From positions 868,001-932,000 of the forward strand of contig NZ_CP118157.1 in the NCBI RefSeq assembly GCF_032878875.1: a stretch of 64,000 nt of DNA, in the 5' to 3' direction. Under the pieces are notes generated by a model, which saw nothing but the letters and a program-made list of their open reading frames with translations, did not search any database and was not told the DNA's origin. Of this stretch, positions 25,252 to 33,463 are shown one piece after another. Position 1 is the stretch's first letter; every line of letters begins with the position of its first letter. The translations under genes were made by a program, and so were the position numbers. The DNA is from Microbacterium sp. AB (GTDB lineage: Bacteria; Actinomycetota; Actinomycetes; Actinomycetales; Microbacteriaceae).

Positions 25252-26430
25252 ATGGCCTCCCCCTCGCACCGCCGCGGCCTCGCCGCCGTGTCGCTCCTGG
25301 GCGTCTCCGCGCTCGCGCTCGCCGCCTGCTCCGCCGACGCCGACGACGCCGCCCCGGCGGCCGACCTCGAGATCGGCTCCGTCGACCTGTCCGGGGTCTG
25401 CCCCGCGACGGTCGTCGTGCAGACCGACTGGAACCCGGAGGCCGAGCACGGTCACCTCTACGAGATGTTCGGCGACGACTACACGATCGACTCCGACGAC
25501 AAGTCCGTGTCGGGTCCGCTCCTCGCGGGCGGCGAGTACACGGGGGTGAATCTCGAGGTGCGCTCGGGCGGCCCCGCCGTCGGCTACAGCACCGTGCAGT
25601 CGCTCATGTATCAGGACGACGCCATCACCCTCGGCTACGTCCACTCCGACGCGGCCATCTCGAGCTCCGCGACGACCCCCGTCGTCGGCGTCCTCGCGCA
25701 GATGGACGTCAACCCCCAGATGGTCATGTGGGATCCGGAGACGTACCCCGGCGTCGACGACATCCCGGGCCTCGTCTCGGCGCTGGAGGAGACGGGCGGC
25801 GTGTGGCGTTACTTCGGCGGTGCCGCGTACATGGAGTACCTCATCGCATCGGGCACCGTGCCCGAAGAGCTCACGGACGGCGGGTACGACGGCACGCCCG
25901 CGTCGTTCGTGGCCGACGGCGGCGTCTCGGTGCAGCAGGGGTTCGCATCGGCCGAGCCGTACATCTACGCGAACGAGGTCCCGGAGTGGGACCAGCCCGT
26001 CGACTACGCGCTCATCTCGTCGACCGGATGGGACATCTACGGCTCTGCGCTCTCGGTGCGCGCGGACAGGCTCGAAGAGCTCTCGCCGTGCCTCGCCGAG
26101 CTCGTGCCGGTCATGCAGCAGGCGATCGTCGACTTCGTGAACGAGCCCGACGAGGCGATCGACCTCGTCCTCGAGCTCGTCGCGGAGTACGACAACGGGT
26201 GGACCTACTCGGAGGGCGTCGCCGACTACGCCGTCGAAACCCTCCTGGGAGAGGGCATCGTCTCCAACGGCGGCAACGACCACATCGGCGACTTCGACCC
26301 CGAGCGCGTCGAGGGGTTCTTCGACATCGGCATGGACCTGTTCGCCGAGATCGCCGCGGACGTCGACCCCGACCTGGAGGCCTCCGACATCTACACCAAC
26401 GAGTTCATCGACACCTCGATCGGGCTCTAG
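25252..26430 (+). CDS. THI5/NMT1-like substrate-binding lipoprotein
   Basis: The 392-residue protein has a lipoprotein signal with lipobox ALAAC, Cys26 being the lipid attachment site. The mature protein begins with an acidic linker and then VVVQTDWNPEAEHGHLYEMF, which matches the start of THI5/NMT1-like domains that bind pyrimidine or riboflavin precursors and similar aromatics. It delivers ligand to the permease. A perfect 12-bp hairpin follows the stop and probably stabilises or partly terminates the message, giving the usual excess of binding protein. Confidence 0.88.
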   Translation: MASPSHRRGLAAVSLLGVSALALAACSADADDAAPAADLEIGSVDLSGVCPATVVVQTDWNPEAEHGHLYEMFGDDYTIDSDDKSVSGPLLAGGEYTGVNLEVRSGGPAVGYSTVQSLMYQDDAITLGYVHSDAAISSSATTPVVGVLAQMDVNPQMVMWDPETYPGVDDIPGLVSALEETGGVWRYFGGAAYMEYLIASGTVPEELTDGGYDGTPASFVADGGVSVQQGFASAEPYIYANEVPEWDQPVDYALISSTGWDIYGSALSVRADRLEELSPCLAELVPVMQQAIVDFVNEPDEAIDLVLELVAEYDNGWTYSEGVADYAVETLLGEGIVSNGGNDHIGDFDPERVEGFFDIGMDLFAEIAADVDPDLEASDIYTNEFIDTSIGL

Positions 26431-26445
26431 CACCCGAGATCGCGT

Positions 26446-26473
26446 GGCGAGGGCGGCATGCGCCGCCCTCGCC
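26446..26473 (+). terminator. Intra-operon hairpin after the binding-protein gene
   Basis: GGCGAGGGCGGC (26446-26457) pairs perfectly with 26462-26473 around the loop ATGC. No U-tract follows and the next gene starts 19 bp later, so it looks like an attenuating or mRNA-stabilising element rather than an operon end. Confidence 0.75.
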
Positions 26474-26491
26474 CTCCCGAAAGGACATCCG

Positions 26492-27814
26492 ATGGCCGAC
26501 GAGACGACCGTCATCGCCCTGCACGATCGACTCGCCGGGCTGCTCGGGCCGCGCGGCGTCTCCCGGGACGCGCGTCTGCTCGAGCGCGCCTCCGTCGACG
26601 GGGCGCGCATGTCGCCCGTCATCAGCGAGCTGCTGCCGCTCGGCGTCGCGCAGCTCGTCGCGTTCCCGACGACGGCGGAGGAGATCGCCCGGGTCGTGCA
26701 GGCGGCCGTCGACCTCGACGTGCCCGTCACACCCCGGGGGAAGGGGACGGGCAACTACGGCCAGGCCATCCCCTCGCACGGCGGTCTCGTGCTCGACACG
26801 TCGCGGGCCCGTGCCGTCGTCGCCGTCGGACACGGCGAGATCACCGCGGAGGCGGGAGCGACGATGCTCGCCCTCGAGCAGGCGGCGCGCGAGACGGATC
26901 AGCAGCTCTGGATGTATCCCTCCACGATGAACTCCTCGATCGGCGGCTTCCTCGCCGGCGGGTCCGGCGGCACGGGGACGATCGAGCACGGCGCCAACCA
27001 CATGGGCTTCGTCGTCGCGCTCGACGTCGTGAGCGCCGACGGCACGGGGATGCGACACGTGGAGGGCGACGAGGCGCAGCAGTACGTCCACAACTACGGC
27101 ACGGCCGGTGTCATCGCCCGTGCGACCGTGCGGCTCGAGCCCCTCGTCGACTGGCGCGCGCTCTACGCCTCCTTCCCCGCCTTCACGGGCGCGCTCGGCG
27201 TCGTCCGGGAGATCGGCCTGCTCTCGCCGCGTCCGCGTCTCGTCTCGGCCGACACGATCGAGGTCTCGCGCGCACTGCCCGACGATCCCGCCGTCCCCGG
27301 TGGCCGGTCGAGCCTGCGCGCCATCCTCGCCCCGGAGACCCTGGCGGACGCGATCGCGCTGGTCGAGGGGGCAGGAGGCCGTGTCGAGGAGGTGCGGACG
27401 GGCCCTCAGGCGTCGGCACGGCTGTCGACGCTCAGCTACAACCATCCCATCGAGTGGCTGCAGAAGACGCGGCCGGGCTACTACTACCACCTCGAGGTCT
27501 CCGGCGACGTCCTGGCCGACGACGTCGACCTCGTGCACGCGACGATCGGCGACGGACTCCTCCACATCGAGGCGGGCCATACCGTGCCGATCGGCATGCT
27601 CGCCGCCGAGTACCGCGGACCCGACGAGGTGGCCGCCGCGATCGATCGCCTCGAGGCGATCGGCGTCGGCGTGCACAACCCGCATCAGTGGAACGTCGAC
27701 TTCCAGCTGCAGCGCACGGTCGAGCTCGCGCGCACCACCGACCCGCGGGGCCTGCTCAACCCCGGGAAGCTCGATCCGGACTACGCGGGGCCCGTCAAGG
27801 GGGCCATCCGGTGA
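26492..27814 (+). CDS. FAD-binding (VAO/PCMH-type) oxidoreductase
   Basis: The 440-residue protein has the FAD-binding PCMH domain, with the pyrophosphate-loop VPVTPRGKGTGNYGQAIPSH (about 88-107), STMNSSIGGFLAGGSGGTGT and NYGTAGVIARATVRLEP. The C-terminal part ends GLLNPGKLDP as in glycolate oxidase and lactate dehydrogenase relatives. It oxidises an alcohol, amine or 2-hydroxy acid. The substrate is unknown but should belong to the pathway of this operon. The start at ATG 26492 is preceded by AAAGGA. Confidence 0.85.
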   Translation: MADETTVIALHDRLAGLLGPRGVSRDARLLERASVDGARMSPVISELLPLGVAQLVAFPTTAEEIARVVQAAVDLDVPVTPRGKGTGNYGQAIPSHGGLVLDTSRARAVVAVGHGEITAEAGATMLALEQAARETDQQLWMYPSTMNSSIGGFLAGGSGGTGTIEHGANHMGFVVALDVVSADGTGMRHVEGDEAQQYVHNYGTAGVIARATVRLEPLVDWRALYASFPAFTGALGVVREIGLLSPRPRLVSADTIEVSRALPDDPAVPGGRSSLRAILAPETLADAIALVEGAGGRVEEVRTGPQASARLSTLSYNHPIEWLQKTRPGYYYHLEVSGDVLADDVDLVHATIGDGLLHIEAGHTVPIGMLAAEYRGPDEVAAAIDRLEAIGVGVHNPHQWNVDFQLQRTVELARTTDPRGLLNPGKLDPDYAGPVKGAIR

Positions 27815-27848
27815 CCGCGGAGACGACCGACGAGAAAGCACCGAGGCC

Positions 27849-28625
27849 ATGACCCGCCTGCTCACGGACCTGCCCCAGCCCACGGCTGCCGCGCTGCTCG
27901 ACGACGACTCCGTCGTCGTGCAGCCCGTCGGCGCACTCGAGCAGCACGGGGCACACCTGCCGCTCAACACGGATCTCGTCGTCCCCGACGCCATCGCGAC
28001 GGCAGCGGTCGAGCGCGTCGCCGCCGCAGGCGTGGACGCGTGGCTGCTGCCGCCCCTCGCGGTGAGCAAGAGCGACGAGCACCACTGGGCGGCCGGCTCG
28101 ATCTGGCTCGAGGCGTCGACGCTGTGGGACACGCTCCTCGACATCGGCCGGTCCGTCGCGGCGACCGGCGCGGGGTCGCTCGTGTTCGTCAACGGGCACG
28201 GCGGGAACACGGCGCTGCTCGGCGTCGTCAATCGCGAGATCCGGCGTCGGCACGGGCTGCGGACCTTCAGCATGGGATCGGGGGTGCAGCGGGCGGGCGA
28301 CGGCGTCCACGGTCCCGACGAGCTCGGGATGGGCATCCACGCCGGCCACTCGGAGACGAGCGTCATGCTCGCGCTGCGCCCCGAGCTGGTGCGCATGGAC
28401 GCCGCCGTCCGCAGCGTGCCCGAGCACATCGCGGAGTACACGACCATCGGGTTCAACGGCTACCCCGTGAGCTTCGGATGGACCTCCGACGACTTCGGCG
28501 CGAGCGGCGTGATCGGCGACCCCACCGGCGCGACCGCGGAGTACGGGCGCGTGCTCGTCGAGGAGGGGACGGCCTTCGTCGCCCGTGCCCTGACCGAGAT
28601 CTCACGGTTCCGGCACCGCGGATGA
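27849..28625 (+). CDS. Creatininase-family amidohydrolase
   Basis: The 258-residue protein has the creatininase signature: VVQPVGALEQHGAHLPLNTD (Glu, His and Asp metal ligands), SDEHHWAAGSIWLEAST, VFVNGHGGNTALL and GIHAGHSETSVML with the distal Glu. The family opens cyclic or exocyclic amides in creatinine, formamidopyrimidine (ArfB) and the 3-dehydro-scyllo-inosose ring (IolN). With an upstream deaminase-like enzyme and a THI5-like transporter, hydrolysis of an N-heterocycle or formamide intermediate is the best guess. Its stop overlaps the next start. Confidence 0.88.
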   Translation: MTRLLTDLPQPTAAALLDDDSVVVQPVGALEQHGAHLPLNTDLVVPDAIATAAVERVAAAGVDAWLLPPLAVSKSDEHHWAAGSIWLEASTLWDTLLDIGRSVAATGAGSLVFVNGHGGNTALLGVVNREIRRRHGLRTFSMGSGVQRAGDGVHGPDELGMGIHAGHSETSVMLALRPELVRMDAAVRSVPEHIAEYTTIGFNGYPVSFGWTSDDFGASGVIGDPTGATAEYGRVLVEEGTAFVARALTEISRFRHRG

Positions 28626-29248
28626 TCGGGGCGCCCGGCAACATCCCGCCCGCGGACCTCGAGCGCCCCGTGCAGGACGGTGCCCTTCCCGAGGACCCGT
28701 TCGCCCTCCTGATGGCCTGGGCGCCGTCGAACGACGACCCGGTCCGCCCCACGGCGACGCTCGCGACGCTCGACGCCGACGGCCTGCCCGATGCGCGCAC
28801 GGTCCTGCTGTCCGCCGTCACGAGCGAGGGCGCGAGCTTCCACACGGACGCCGGCAGCCGCAAGGCGGGGCAGCTCGCAGAACGGCCGACGGCGGCGCTG
28901 GTCGTGCGCTGGGAGGCGGCGGCGCGCCAGGTCGTGCTGCGCGGCGGCGTCGAGCGCTCCGTCGCACGGGATGCGCGCGACGCCTACGCCCGCCGCGGCC
29001 GCTATCTGCAGGTGCTGGCGTGGATGAACACCCCCGACGTCGCGAGGCTGCCGCGTGCCGAGCGGGAGGAGCGCTGGGCTGCGTTCGACGCGGCGCACCC
29101 CGACCTCGACGCCCCCGAGACGTGGGCGGGCTTCGTGCTGCGTCCGCAGGAGATGCTCTTCTGGGAGGGCTCGGCGGTCGCGCCGAGCCGACGCGCACGG
29201 TACCGCCGTCGCGATGGGGGCTGGGCTCTCGATCTCCTGCCCGGATGA
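28622..29248 (+). CDS. Pyridoxamine 5'-phosphate oxidase-family flavoprotein
   Basis: The 208-residue protein follows the PdxH pattern in the FMN domain: DGLPDARTVLLSAVTSEGAS, TDAGSRKAGQLAERPTAALV, RQVVLRGGVERSVARDA. The C-terminal dimer region has PETWAGFVLRPQEMLFWEGS. The PLP-contact RLHDR of true PdxH is replaced by SRRARY, so pyridoxamine phosphate may not be the substrate. Last gene of the operon, coupled by ATGA to the creatininase-like gene; an FMN oxidase or reductase step in the same pathway is likely. Confidence 0.8.
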   Translation: MIGAPGNIPPADLERPVQDGALPEDPFALLMAWAPSNDDPVRPTATLATLDADGLPDARTVLLSAVTSEGASFHTDAGSRKAGQLAERPTAALVVRWEAAARQVVLRGGVERSVARDARDAYARRGRYLQVLAWMNTPDVARLPRAEREERWAAFDAAHPDLDAPETWAGFVLRPQEMLFWEGSAVAPSRRARYRRRDGGWALDLLPG

Positions 29249-29311
29249 TCCCGCCGCGACACGCTCGCGCCGCTGCCGGCGCTTCCCCCGTCGTCGCCTA
29301 CCGTTGAACGC

Positions 29312-30322
29312 ATGGGCGGGCAGGTGCTGGGCGGAGGCGTGATCATCGCCGTCGCCGTGCTGCTCTGGATCGTCTACCTGCTGCCGACCTGGCAGAGCCG
29401 GATGCGCTACGACGCGGCGGAGCGCAACGCCGTGCGGCTGAACCAGGCGCTGCGCGTGCTCGCCGAGACGAGCGAGACGCCCCAGGAGATCCGCGTCGAG
29501 CTGAGTGCGCGCGAGGCCCGCGCGCAGCACAGGCTGGTGCGGCAGCTGCGCGCCGAGGACGACAGGCTCCGGGCGGAGCAGGACCGCCTCGAGGTCGAGC
29601 GCAAGAGGCTCGAGGTGCAGGCCGAGGTCGAGCGGACCCGAGAAGAGGCGACGATCGAGATCGAGCGCCGTCGCCGCGAGCTCGTGCTCGAGTCGGAGAG
29701 GCGCCGCCGCGAGATCCAGGCGGCTCGTCTCGACCCGGAGGCGCTGCGTGTGCGGCAGGCGAGAAGCCGGCGCGCCGTCCGGCTCGTCGCGACGTCTCTT
29801 CTCGTCGCAGGGCTGGCGCTCGGCGGGATCGGCGGCTGGATCGCCGCCACCGGCGGCACCGGATGGTGGCTCGCGGGAGCGGCGGCCGTGACCTTCGTCG
29901 GCGTGCAGACGCTGCGACGGATGGCCGACGTGCAGCGCCGTTCGCGCCGGCGCCCCTCCGTGCAGGAGACGGCACCCGTCGCCGAGACGGTCCCCGTCCG
30001 CCGTGCGGAGCCGGTGCTCATGAACCCCGAGGATCGAGGCTGGACGCCACGGTCGCTTCCCGCACCGCTCACATCCGTGTCGGGATCCCGCGCCGCGGTC
30101 GTGCGCGCGGGACTGGACGCGCGGGAGGCGCTGCGCGCCGCCGCACGCGAGGAGGCGCTGCGCGATCAGGCCGAGCGGATGGCGCCCGAGCCCGTCCCGA
30201 TCTCGACCGCACGTCCCGCGGCTCCCGCGGGGGAGTCGGCGTTCGCCCGCATGGGCTACGTCGACGACGCCGAGATCGAGCAGCACGTGCGGCAGCTGCT
30301 GGCCCGTCGAGCCACCGGCTGA
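29312..30322 (+). CDS. Membrane-anchored coiled-coil protein, function unknown
   Basis: The 336-residue protein has an N-terminal helix GGGVIIAVAVLLWIVYLLPT acting as anchor. A strongly charged Arg/Glu coiled coil follows (about residues 60-145). Two further hydrophobic segments come next (about 155-195), then a disordered basic/proline-rich tail. Actinobacterial relatives are often annotated only as large exoproteins. No enzymatic motif is present. It stands alone between the catabolic operon and tRNA-Ala, marking the last core-like gene before the island. Confidence 0.75.
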   Translation: MGGQVLGGGVIIAVAVLLWIVYLLPTWQSRMRYDAAERNAVRLNQALRVLAETSETPQEIRVELSAREARAQHRLVRQLRAEDDRLRAEQDRLEVERKRLEVQAEVERTREEATIEIERRRRELVLESERRRREIQAARLDPEALRVRQARSRRAVRLVATSLLVAGLALGGIGGWIAATGGTGWWLAGAAAVTFVGVQTLRRMADVQRRSRRRPSVQETAPVAETVPVRRAEPVLMNPEDRGWTPRSLPAPLTSVSGSRAAVVRAGLDAREALRAAAREEALRDQAERMAPEPVPISTARPAAPAGESAFARMGYVDDAEIEQHVRQLLARRATG

Positions 30323-30393
30323 GTCGGGCTCGCCGGACACGCGGCGCGGTTGGGAGAGGGGCGGCGACTCTGGTAATGTGGTCCGGGTTGCAA

Positions 30394-30469
30394 GGGCCCA
30401 TGGCGCAGTTGGTAGCGCGCTTCGTTCGCAATGAAGAGGTCGGGGGTTCGAATCCCCCTGGGTCCACCA
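30394..30469 (+). tRNA. tRNA-Ala (anticodon CGC)
   Basis: Cloverleaf: acceptor GGGCCCA/TGGGTCC, D-arm GCGC-GCGC, anticodon stem CTTCG/TGAAG around TTCGCAA giving CGC, T-arm GGGGG-TTCGAAT-CCCCC, discriminator A and an encoded CCA ending at 30469. Its 3' end is the boundary with the accessory island. Confidence 0.96.
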
Positions 30470-30484
30470 TTTGGTCGAAGTTCC

Positions 30485-30520
30485 AACCCTGCCCCGCTGA
30501 TCGTGGGGCAGGGTTTCTTC
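30485..30520 (+). terminator. Terminator of tRNA-Ala
   Basis: AACCCTGCCCC (30485-30495) pairs with GGGGCAGGGTT (30505-30515) around 9 nt, followed by TCTTC. Confidence 0.82.
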
Positions 30521-31209
30521 GTTGTGCTCCAGGTTGATGTCGGGGTGGAGTTGGCCGGTGCGTTGCCAGAATTCGGTGTGGAGTCGGTTGGTGGGGTCGA
30601 GGATGGTCTCGTAGATGCCGATGAACTCCGAGGTCACGTCAAGGTTCTCTTTGAGCGTGATCTTGGTGAAGAACGCCTGGTTGCACAGGCGCCGGCGGGC
30701 GTCGTCGCAGGCGAGGTAGAACGCGTGGGCGTTGGTGGCCAGGTGCTGGCAGGCGCGTAGCCGGAGCTTGGCATCCTCGCGCCCAGACCGGCAGGCAGAC
30801 AGGCGTTGGTCGATGTCGGTGAGGATGGCTTCGATGCGGTGCTGTTCCTTCTTGAGGACGGGCAGGCTGATCGCGTCGGCGTAGTGGGCTTGCGAGAGCC
30901 GGAGTTGTTCGTCTTCGAGGCGTTCCTTCTGCCGGGTCAGATCGCGGCGCTGGGTCTCGGATTCGGCGTCGATGCGGTCGAAGATGTCCTCGATCATGCC
31001 GGTGAGGGCGTTGGAGGCTTCGGGTGAGAGCTCGATGGTGCGGTAGTGCTCGGCTACCAAGTTCTCGACGGTCGAGACGAGCACGGCCTGTCGTTCGCAG
31101 CCGCTGGTGCCCATGTGGCGGCCGAGGCAGATGAAGTAGGGGTAGGTCTCGCCGTGCCGGTTGCGAGCATGGTTGATCGTCATGCGTTTCCCGCAGCCGC
31201 AGTACAGGG
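30521..31209 (-). pseudogene. Truncated large serine recombinase (zinc-ribbon and coiled-coil part only)
   Basis: The minus-strand frame reads LYCGCGKRMTINHARNRHG then ICLGRHMGTSGCERQAVLV, the four-cysteine zinc ribbon of large serine recombinases. A coiled-coil region with QKERLEDEQLRLSQAHYADA follows. The catalytic N-terminal resolvase domain and recombinase linker are missing; they are cut off at about 31210, where IS3-like sequence begins. No stop occurs before the frame runs on through the terminator and tRNA-Ala, so the 3' end is also lost. It is the remnant of an integrated element beside the tRNA gene and is not functional. Confidence 0.8.
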
Positions 31210-31360
31210 TGAATCGGCCTGGGTTTGTCGGAGGGTTTGATCTAACAAGGAGAGAATCAGATGCCCGCTCAGAAGAAGTACGACGCCGAGACGCAGGCCC
31301 GCGCGGTGCGGATGTTCACCGACCGGATGGCCGAGGGTGATGTGTCGCGTGCCGCCTCCG
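31210..31360 (+). mobile_element. IS3-family insertion sequence, left-end fragment with start of OrfA
   Basis: Starts with TGAATCGGCCTGGGTTTG, which resembles the left end of actinobacterial IS3 elements, then a strong ribosome site (AAGGAG) and the OrfA start MPAQKKYDAETQARAVRMFT (31261 on), continuing to DVSRAAS. After about 33 codons the similarity stops abruptly; the rest of OrfA, OrfB and the right end are missing. The insertion removed the front of the serine recombinase gene. Confidence 0.78.
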
Positions 31361-31386
31361 CTACCTGGAGGACGAGGGCGGGCTGC

Positions 31387-31887
31387 CTACCCTCGCGACT
31401 CGACGCTCGCGAGCACAAGACGGAGCGCGTCGACGACGTGTGGCGCACGTTCGCTGGGGATGCCGGCAAGAAGATCGCGTTCGAGGCCCAGCATCCGTGG
31501 GAAGACCTCATCGGTGAGGGCGATTCCCTGGCCCGAGAGCGCGATCAGGGCGCCGCGGCCGTCGATCGGATTGGGTGAGCGTTGCACGAGGAGTCGCGAC
31601 TCGAGCGAGCGAAGGCGCTTGGTGATGGCCGGGCCGCTGGCCAGGGCGACCGTGCGGAGGGAGCCAGGCGACTGCGGCAGGTCCTGGCGGCGAAGAGCGG
31701 CGAGGATGTCGAACTCACCGCGGGTCAACCCGAACTCCGCGAGCAGAGCGTCGCCGCGCTTGGTCACAATCGCTGCCGTGCGAAGGATTCTCCCCACGAC
31801 GTCGATCGTCGCCGTGTCGAGCTTCGGGTGGTGCTCCGCCCACTCGGAGCGAATGCGGTCCACCTCATCGCGTCGGTCAGCTGCCAT
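31387..31887 (-). CDS. MarR-family transcriptional regulator
   Basis: The 166-residue winged-helix protein carries LLAEFGLTRGEFDILAALRR, then SLRTVALASGPAITKRLRSL (recognition helix) and SPNPIDGRGALIALSGQGI (wing with the DxRG motif). Start ATG 31887 (MAADRRDEVDRIRSEWAEHH); a longer frame to 31989 would cover the divergent promoter. MarR proteins usually repress a neighbouring efflux or detoxification gene until a phenolic ligand binds; here that is the divergent FUSC-type membrane protein. Its 3' end lies 26 bp from the IS3 scar, and the gene is AT-richer than its core neighbours. Confidence 0.88.
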   Translation of the reverse strand: MAADRRDEVDRIRSEWAEHHPKLDTATIDVVGRILRTAAIVTKRGDALLAEFGLTRGEFDILAALRRQDLPQSPGSLRTVALASGPAITKRLRSLESRLLVQRSPNPIDGRGALIALSGQGIALTDEVFPRMLGLERDLLAGIPSERAPHVVDALRLVLASVESRG

Positions 31888-31903
31888 ACCGCTACGATAA
31901 GAT

Positions 31904-31924
31904 AGTTTACGAGTAAAGTATATA
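31904..31924. promoter_or_regulatory. AT-rich divergent promoter and candidate MarR operator
   Basis: TTTAC-GA-GTAAA (31906-31917) is a short perfect inverted repeat next to TATATA (31919-31924), a good -10 for the FUSC gene. This is the most AT-rich stretch nearby and also a plausible Lsr2 target. Confidence 0.45.
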
Positions 31925-31975
31925 GCCGAAACCCTCGCGGTCGTCGATGACCTGAGACGTCGAATAAGGAAATCC

Positions 31976-33073
31976 ATGGCCGAAACCACCCGCAGAGCAC
32001 GTTCCAGCCAGCACTCGGCAGCTCGGTCGCTCGGTCGAGGGGGGGTGCTACCGCACCCTCGGCGGCTGATCGAGATCGGTCCTCACGGGGACGCGCATTG
32101 GGCTGCGCTGAGGGCCGGAATCGCGGTGGCTGTGCCGCTTGTCGTCCTCTACTCGACCGACCACATGCAGCTTGCTCTCTACGCCGCTTTCGGTGCGTTC
32201 ACGGCGCTGTACGGCCGTACGCACACCCACGTCACCCGGGCGCGCATGCAGGCGACCGCCGGCGTCGGCCTGCTGCTCGCGGTCGTGGCCGGTACGGCCG
32301 TGAGCGCGTTCGGCATGCGCGACTGGCTCATCCTCCTGCTTGTGTCCGTCATGGCATCTGCTATGACCTTCGTCTCGGATGTGCTGAACTGGCATCCGCC
32401 CGGTGCTCTCTTCTTCGTGTTCGCCATGGCCGCGTGCGCCTCCGTTCCGGCGACGCCCTTCGACATCGTTCTGGCGCTCGCGACGGCAAGCGTCAGCGCC
32501 GCGTTTGCCATGGCGATCTCGACCGTCGGCGTGACGGTGCCCCGGTGGCGCTCACGCCGGCCGACTCGACTGGTGATCTCGTTCCGCGCGACAGCAACGC
32601 GCCCAGGAGAGCCGCTCAGGGTGCTCAGTGCGGGGGTCGCGGTCCTCGCGGCCGGGGCGATTCCGACGGTGATCGGCATGGGGCATCCGTATTGGGCGAT
32701 GGTCGCTGCGTCGGCCGCGCTCGGCGCTGCCGACACGACGGGTCACCTCGTGCGCGCCGGGCAACGCGTGCTGGGAACCCTCCTGGGAGTCGCGTTGACG
32801 GCGCTCCTGCTCGCGGTGAGCACCGACGCGCTCGAGATCATCGCCTTCGTTGTCCTGTTGCAGATCGGAGCCGAGCTCTTCGTGATGCGCAACTACGGTC
32901 TGGCCATGATCTTCGTGACACCCCTGGCACTGCTCATGACGCAACTCGCCCGGCCGCTCAGCGCCGGAGTCCTGCTTCGCGACCGTATGACCGAGACGCT
33001 GCTCGGAGCCGCCGTCGGCATAGCCGTCAGCCTTGTCGGTGCTGCAGTCGCCAACCGTTCGTCGCGCGAGTGA
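31976..33073 (+). CDS. FUSC-family membrane protein (aromatic-acid-exporter type)
   Basis: The 365-residue protein has two groups of about five transmembrane helices and the FUSC signature (HWAALRAGIAVAVPLVVLYS, YAAFGAFTALYGRTHTHVTR, then a GHPYWAMVAASAALGA repeat unit in the second half). Relatives include AaeB, the p-hydroxybenzoic acid efflux pump, and fusaric acid resistance proteins. Control by the divergent MarR regulator supports a role in exporting toxic aromatic acids. ATG 31976 follows AAGGAAATCC. Confidence 0.85.
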   Translation: MAETTRRARSSQHSAARSLGRGGVLPHPRRLIEIGPHGDAHWAALRAGIAVAVPLVVLYSTDHMQLALYAAFGAFTALYGRTHTHVTRARMQATAGVGLLLAVVAGTAVSAFGMRDWLILLLVSVMASAMTFVSDVLNWHPPGALFFVFAMAACASVPATPFDIVLALATASVSAAFAMAISTVGVTVPRWRSRRPTRLVISFRATATRPGEPLRVLSAGVAVLAAGAIPTVIGMGHPYWAMVAASAALGAADTTGHLVRAGQRVLGTLLGVALTALLLAVSTDALEIIAFVVLLQIGAELFVMRNYGLAMIFVTPLALLMTQLARPLSAGVLLRDRMTETLLGAAVGIAVSLVGAAVANRSSRE

Positions 33074-33179
33074 CGTGCGCGACGGGACCAGTCGGCGCTC
33101 GCGCGAGCGGGTCTCTCATCCTTCACAGGTTTGAGAGCCTCCATCACACCCGGGCGCTTCATCCGGATCGCCTCACCGG

Positions 33180-33194
33180 ATCTGATTATCAGAT
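33180..33194. promoter_or_regulatory. Operator palindrome of the toxin-antitoxin pair
   Basis: ATCTGA-TTA-TCAGAT is a perfect inverted repeat ending 11 bp before the antitoxin ATG and overlapping a possible -10 (GATAAC). This is the classic place for autorepression by an antitoxin or TA complex. Confidence 0.6.
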
Positions 33195-33205
33195 AACCTG
33201 GGTGT

Positions 33206-33463
33206 ATGCGTACTGTCAGCGCCACTGAGGCATCCCGCCGATTCTCCGACCTGCTCGATGCGATCGAGGCGGGCGACACGGTCACGGTGACCCGGGGGAA
33301 CCGGCCGATCGCCGAGATCCGACCCGCACCCCACCGCACCGGACGCGATCTGCGCTCAGCGCTGACCGAGGTCTCGCCGCCCGATGACCGATTCGCTGCG
33401 GACATCGCTGACGCCGTAGGGAATCTGACCCACGAGGGGGCAGACCCGTGGGCAGGCGCGTGA
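33206..33463 (+). CDS. Phd/YefM-type antitoxin
   Basis: The 85-residue protein begins MRTVSATEASRRFSDLLDAI, followed by GDTVTVTRGNRPIAEIRP, the DNA-binding and dimerisation fold of Phd/YefM antitoxins. A flexible C-terminal tail (from about residue 50) would wrap the toxin. It precedes a PIN-domain toxin and overlaps it by 16 nt. The encoded protein probably binds the palindrome in front of the gene and represses the pair. Confidence 0.9.
   Translation: MRTVSATEASRRFSDLLDAIEAGDTVTVTRGNRPIAEIRPAPHRTGRDLRSALTEVSPPDDRFAADIADAVGNLTHEGADPWAGA

Noticed and set aside
28460..31183. A 907-codon minus-strand frame starting in the recombinase fragment and crossing tRNA-Ala
   Set aside because: The part from the tRNA onward translates tRNA sequence and antisense of the membrane coiled-coil gene. 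It exists only because the recombinase lost its stop.
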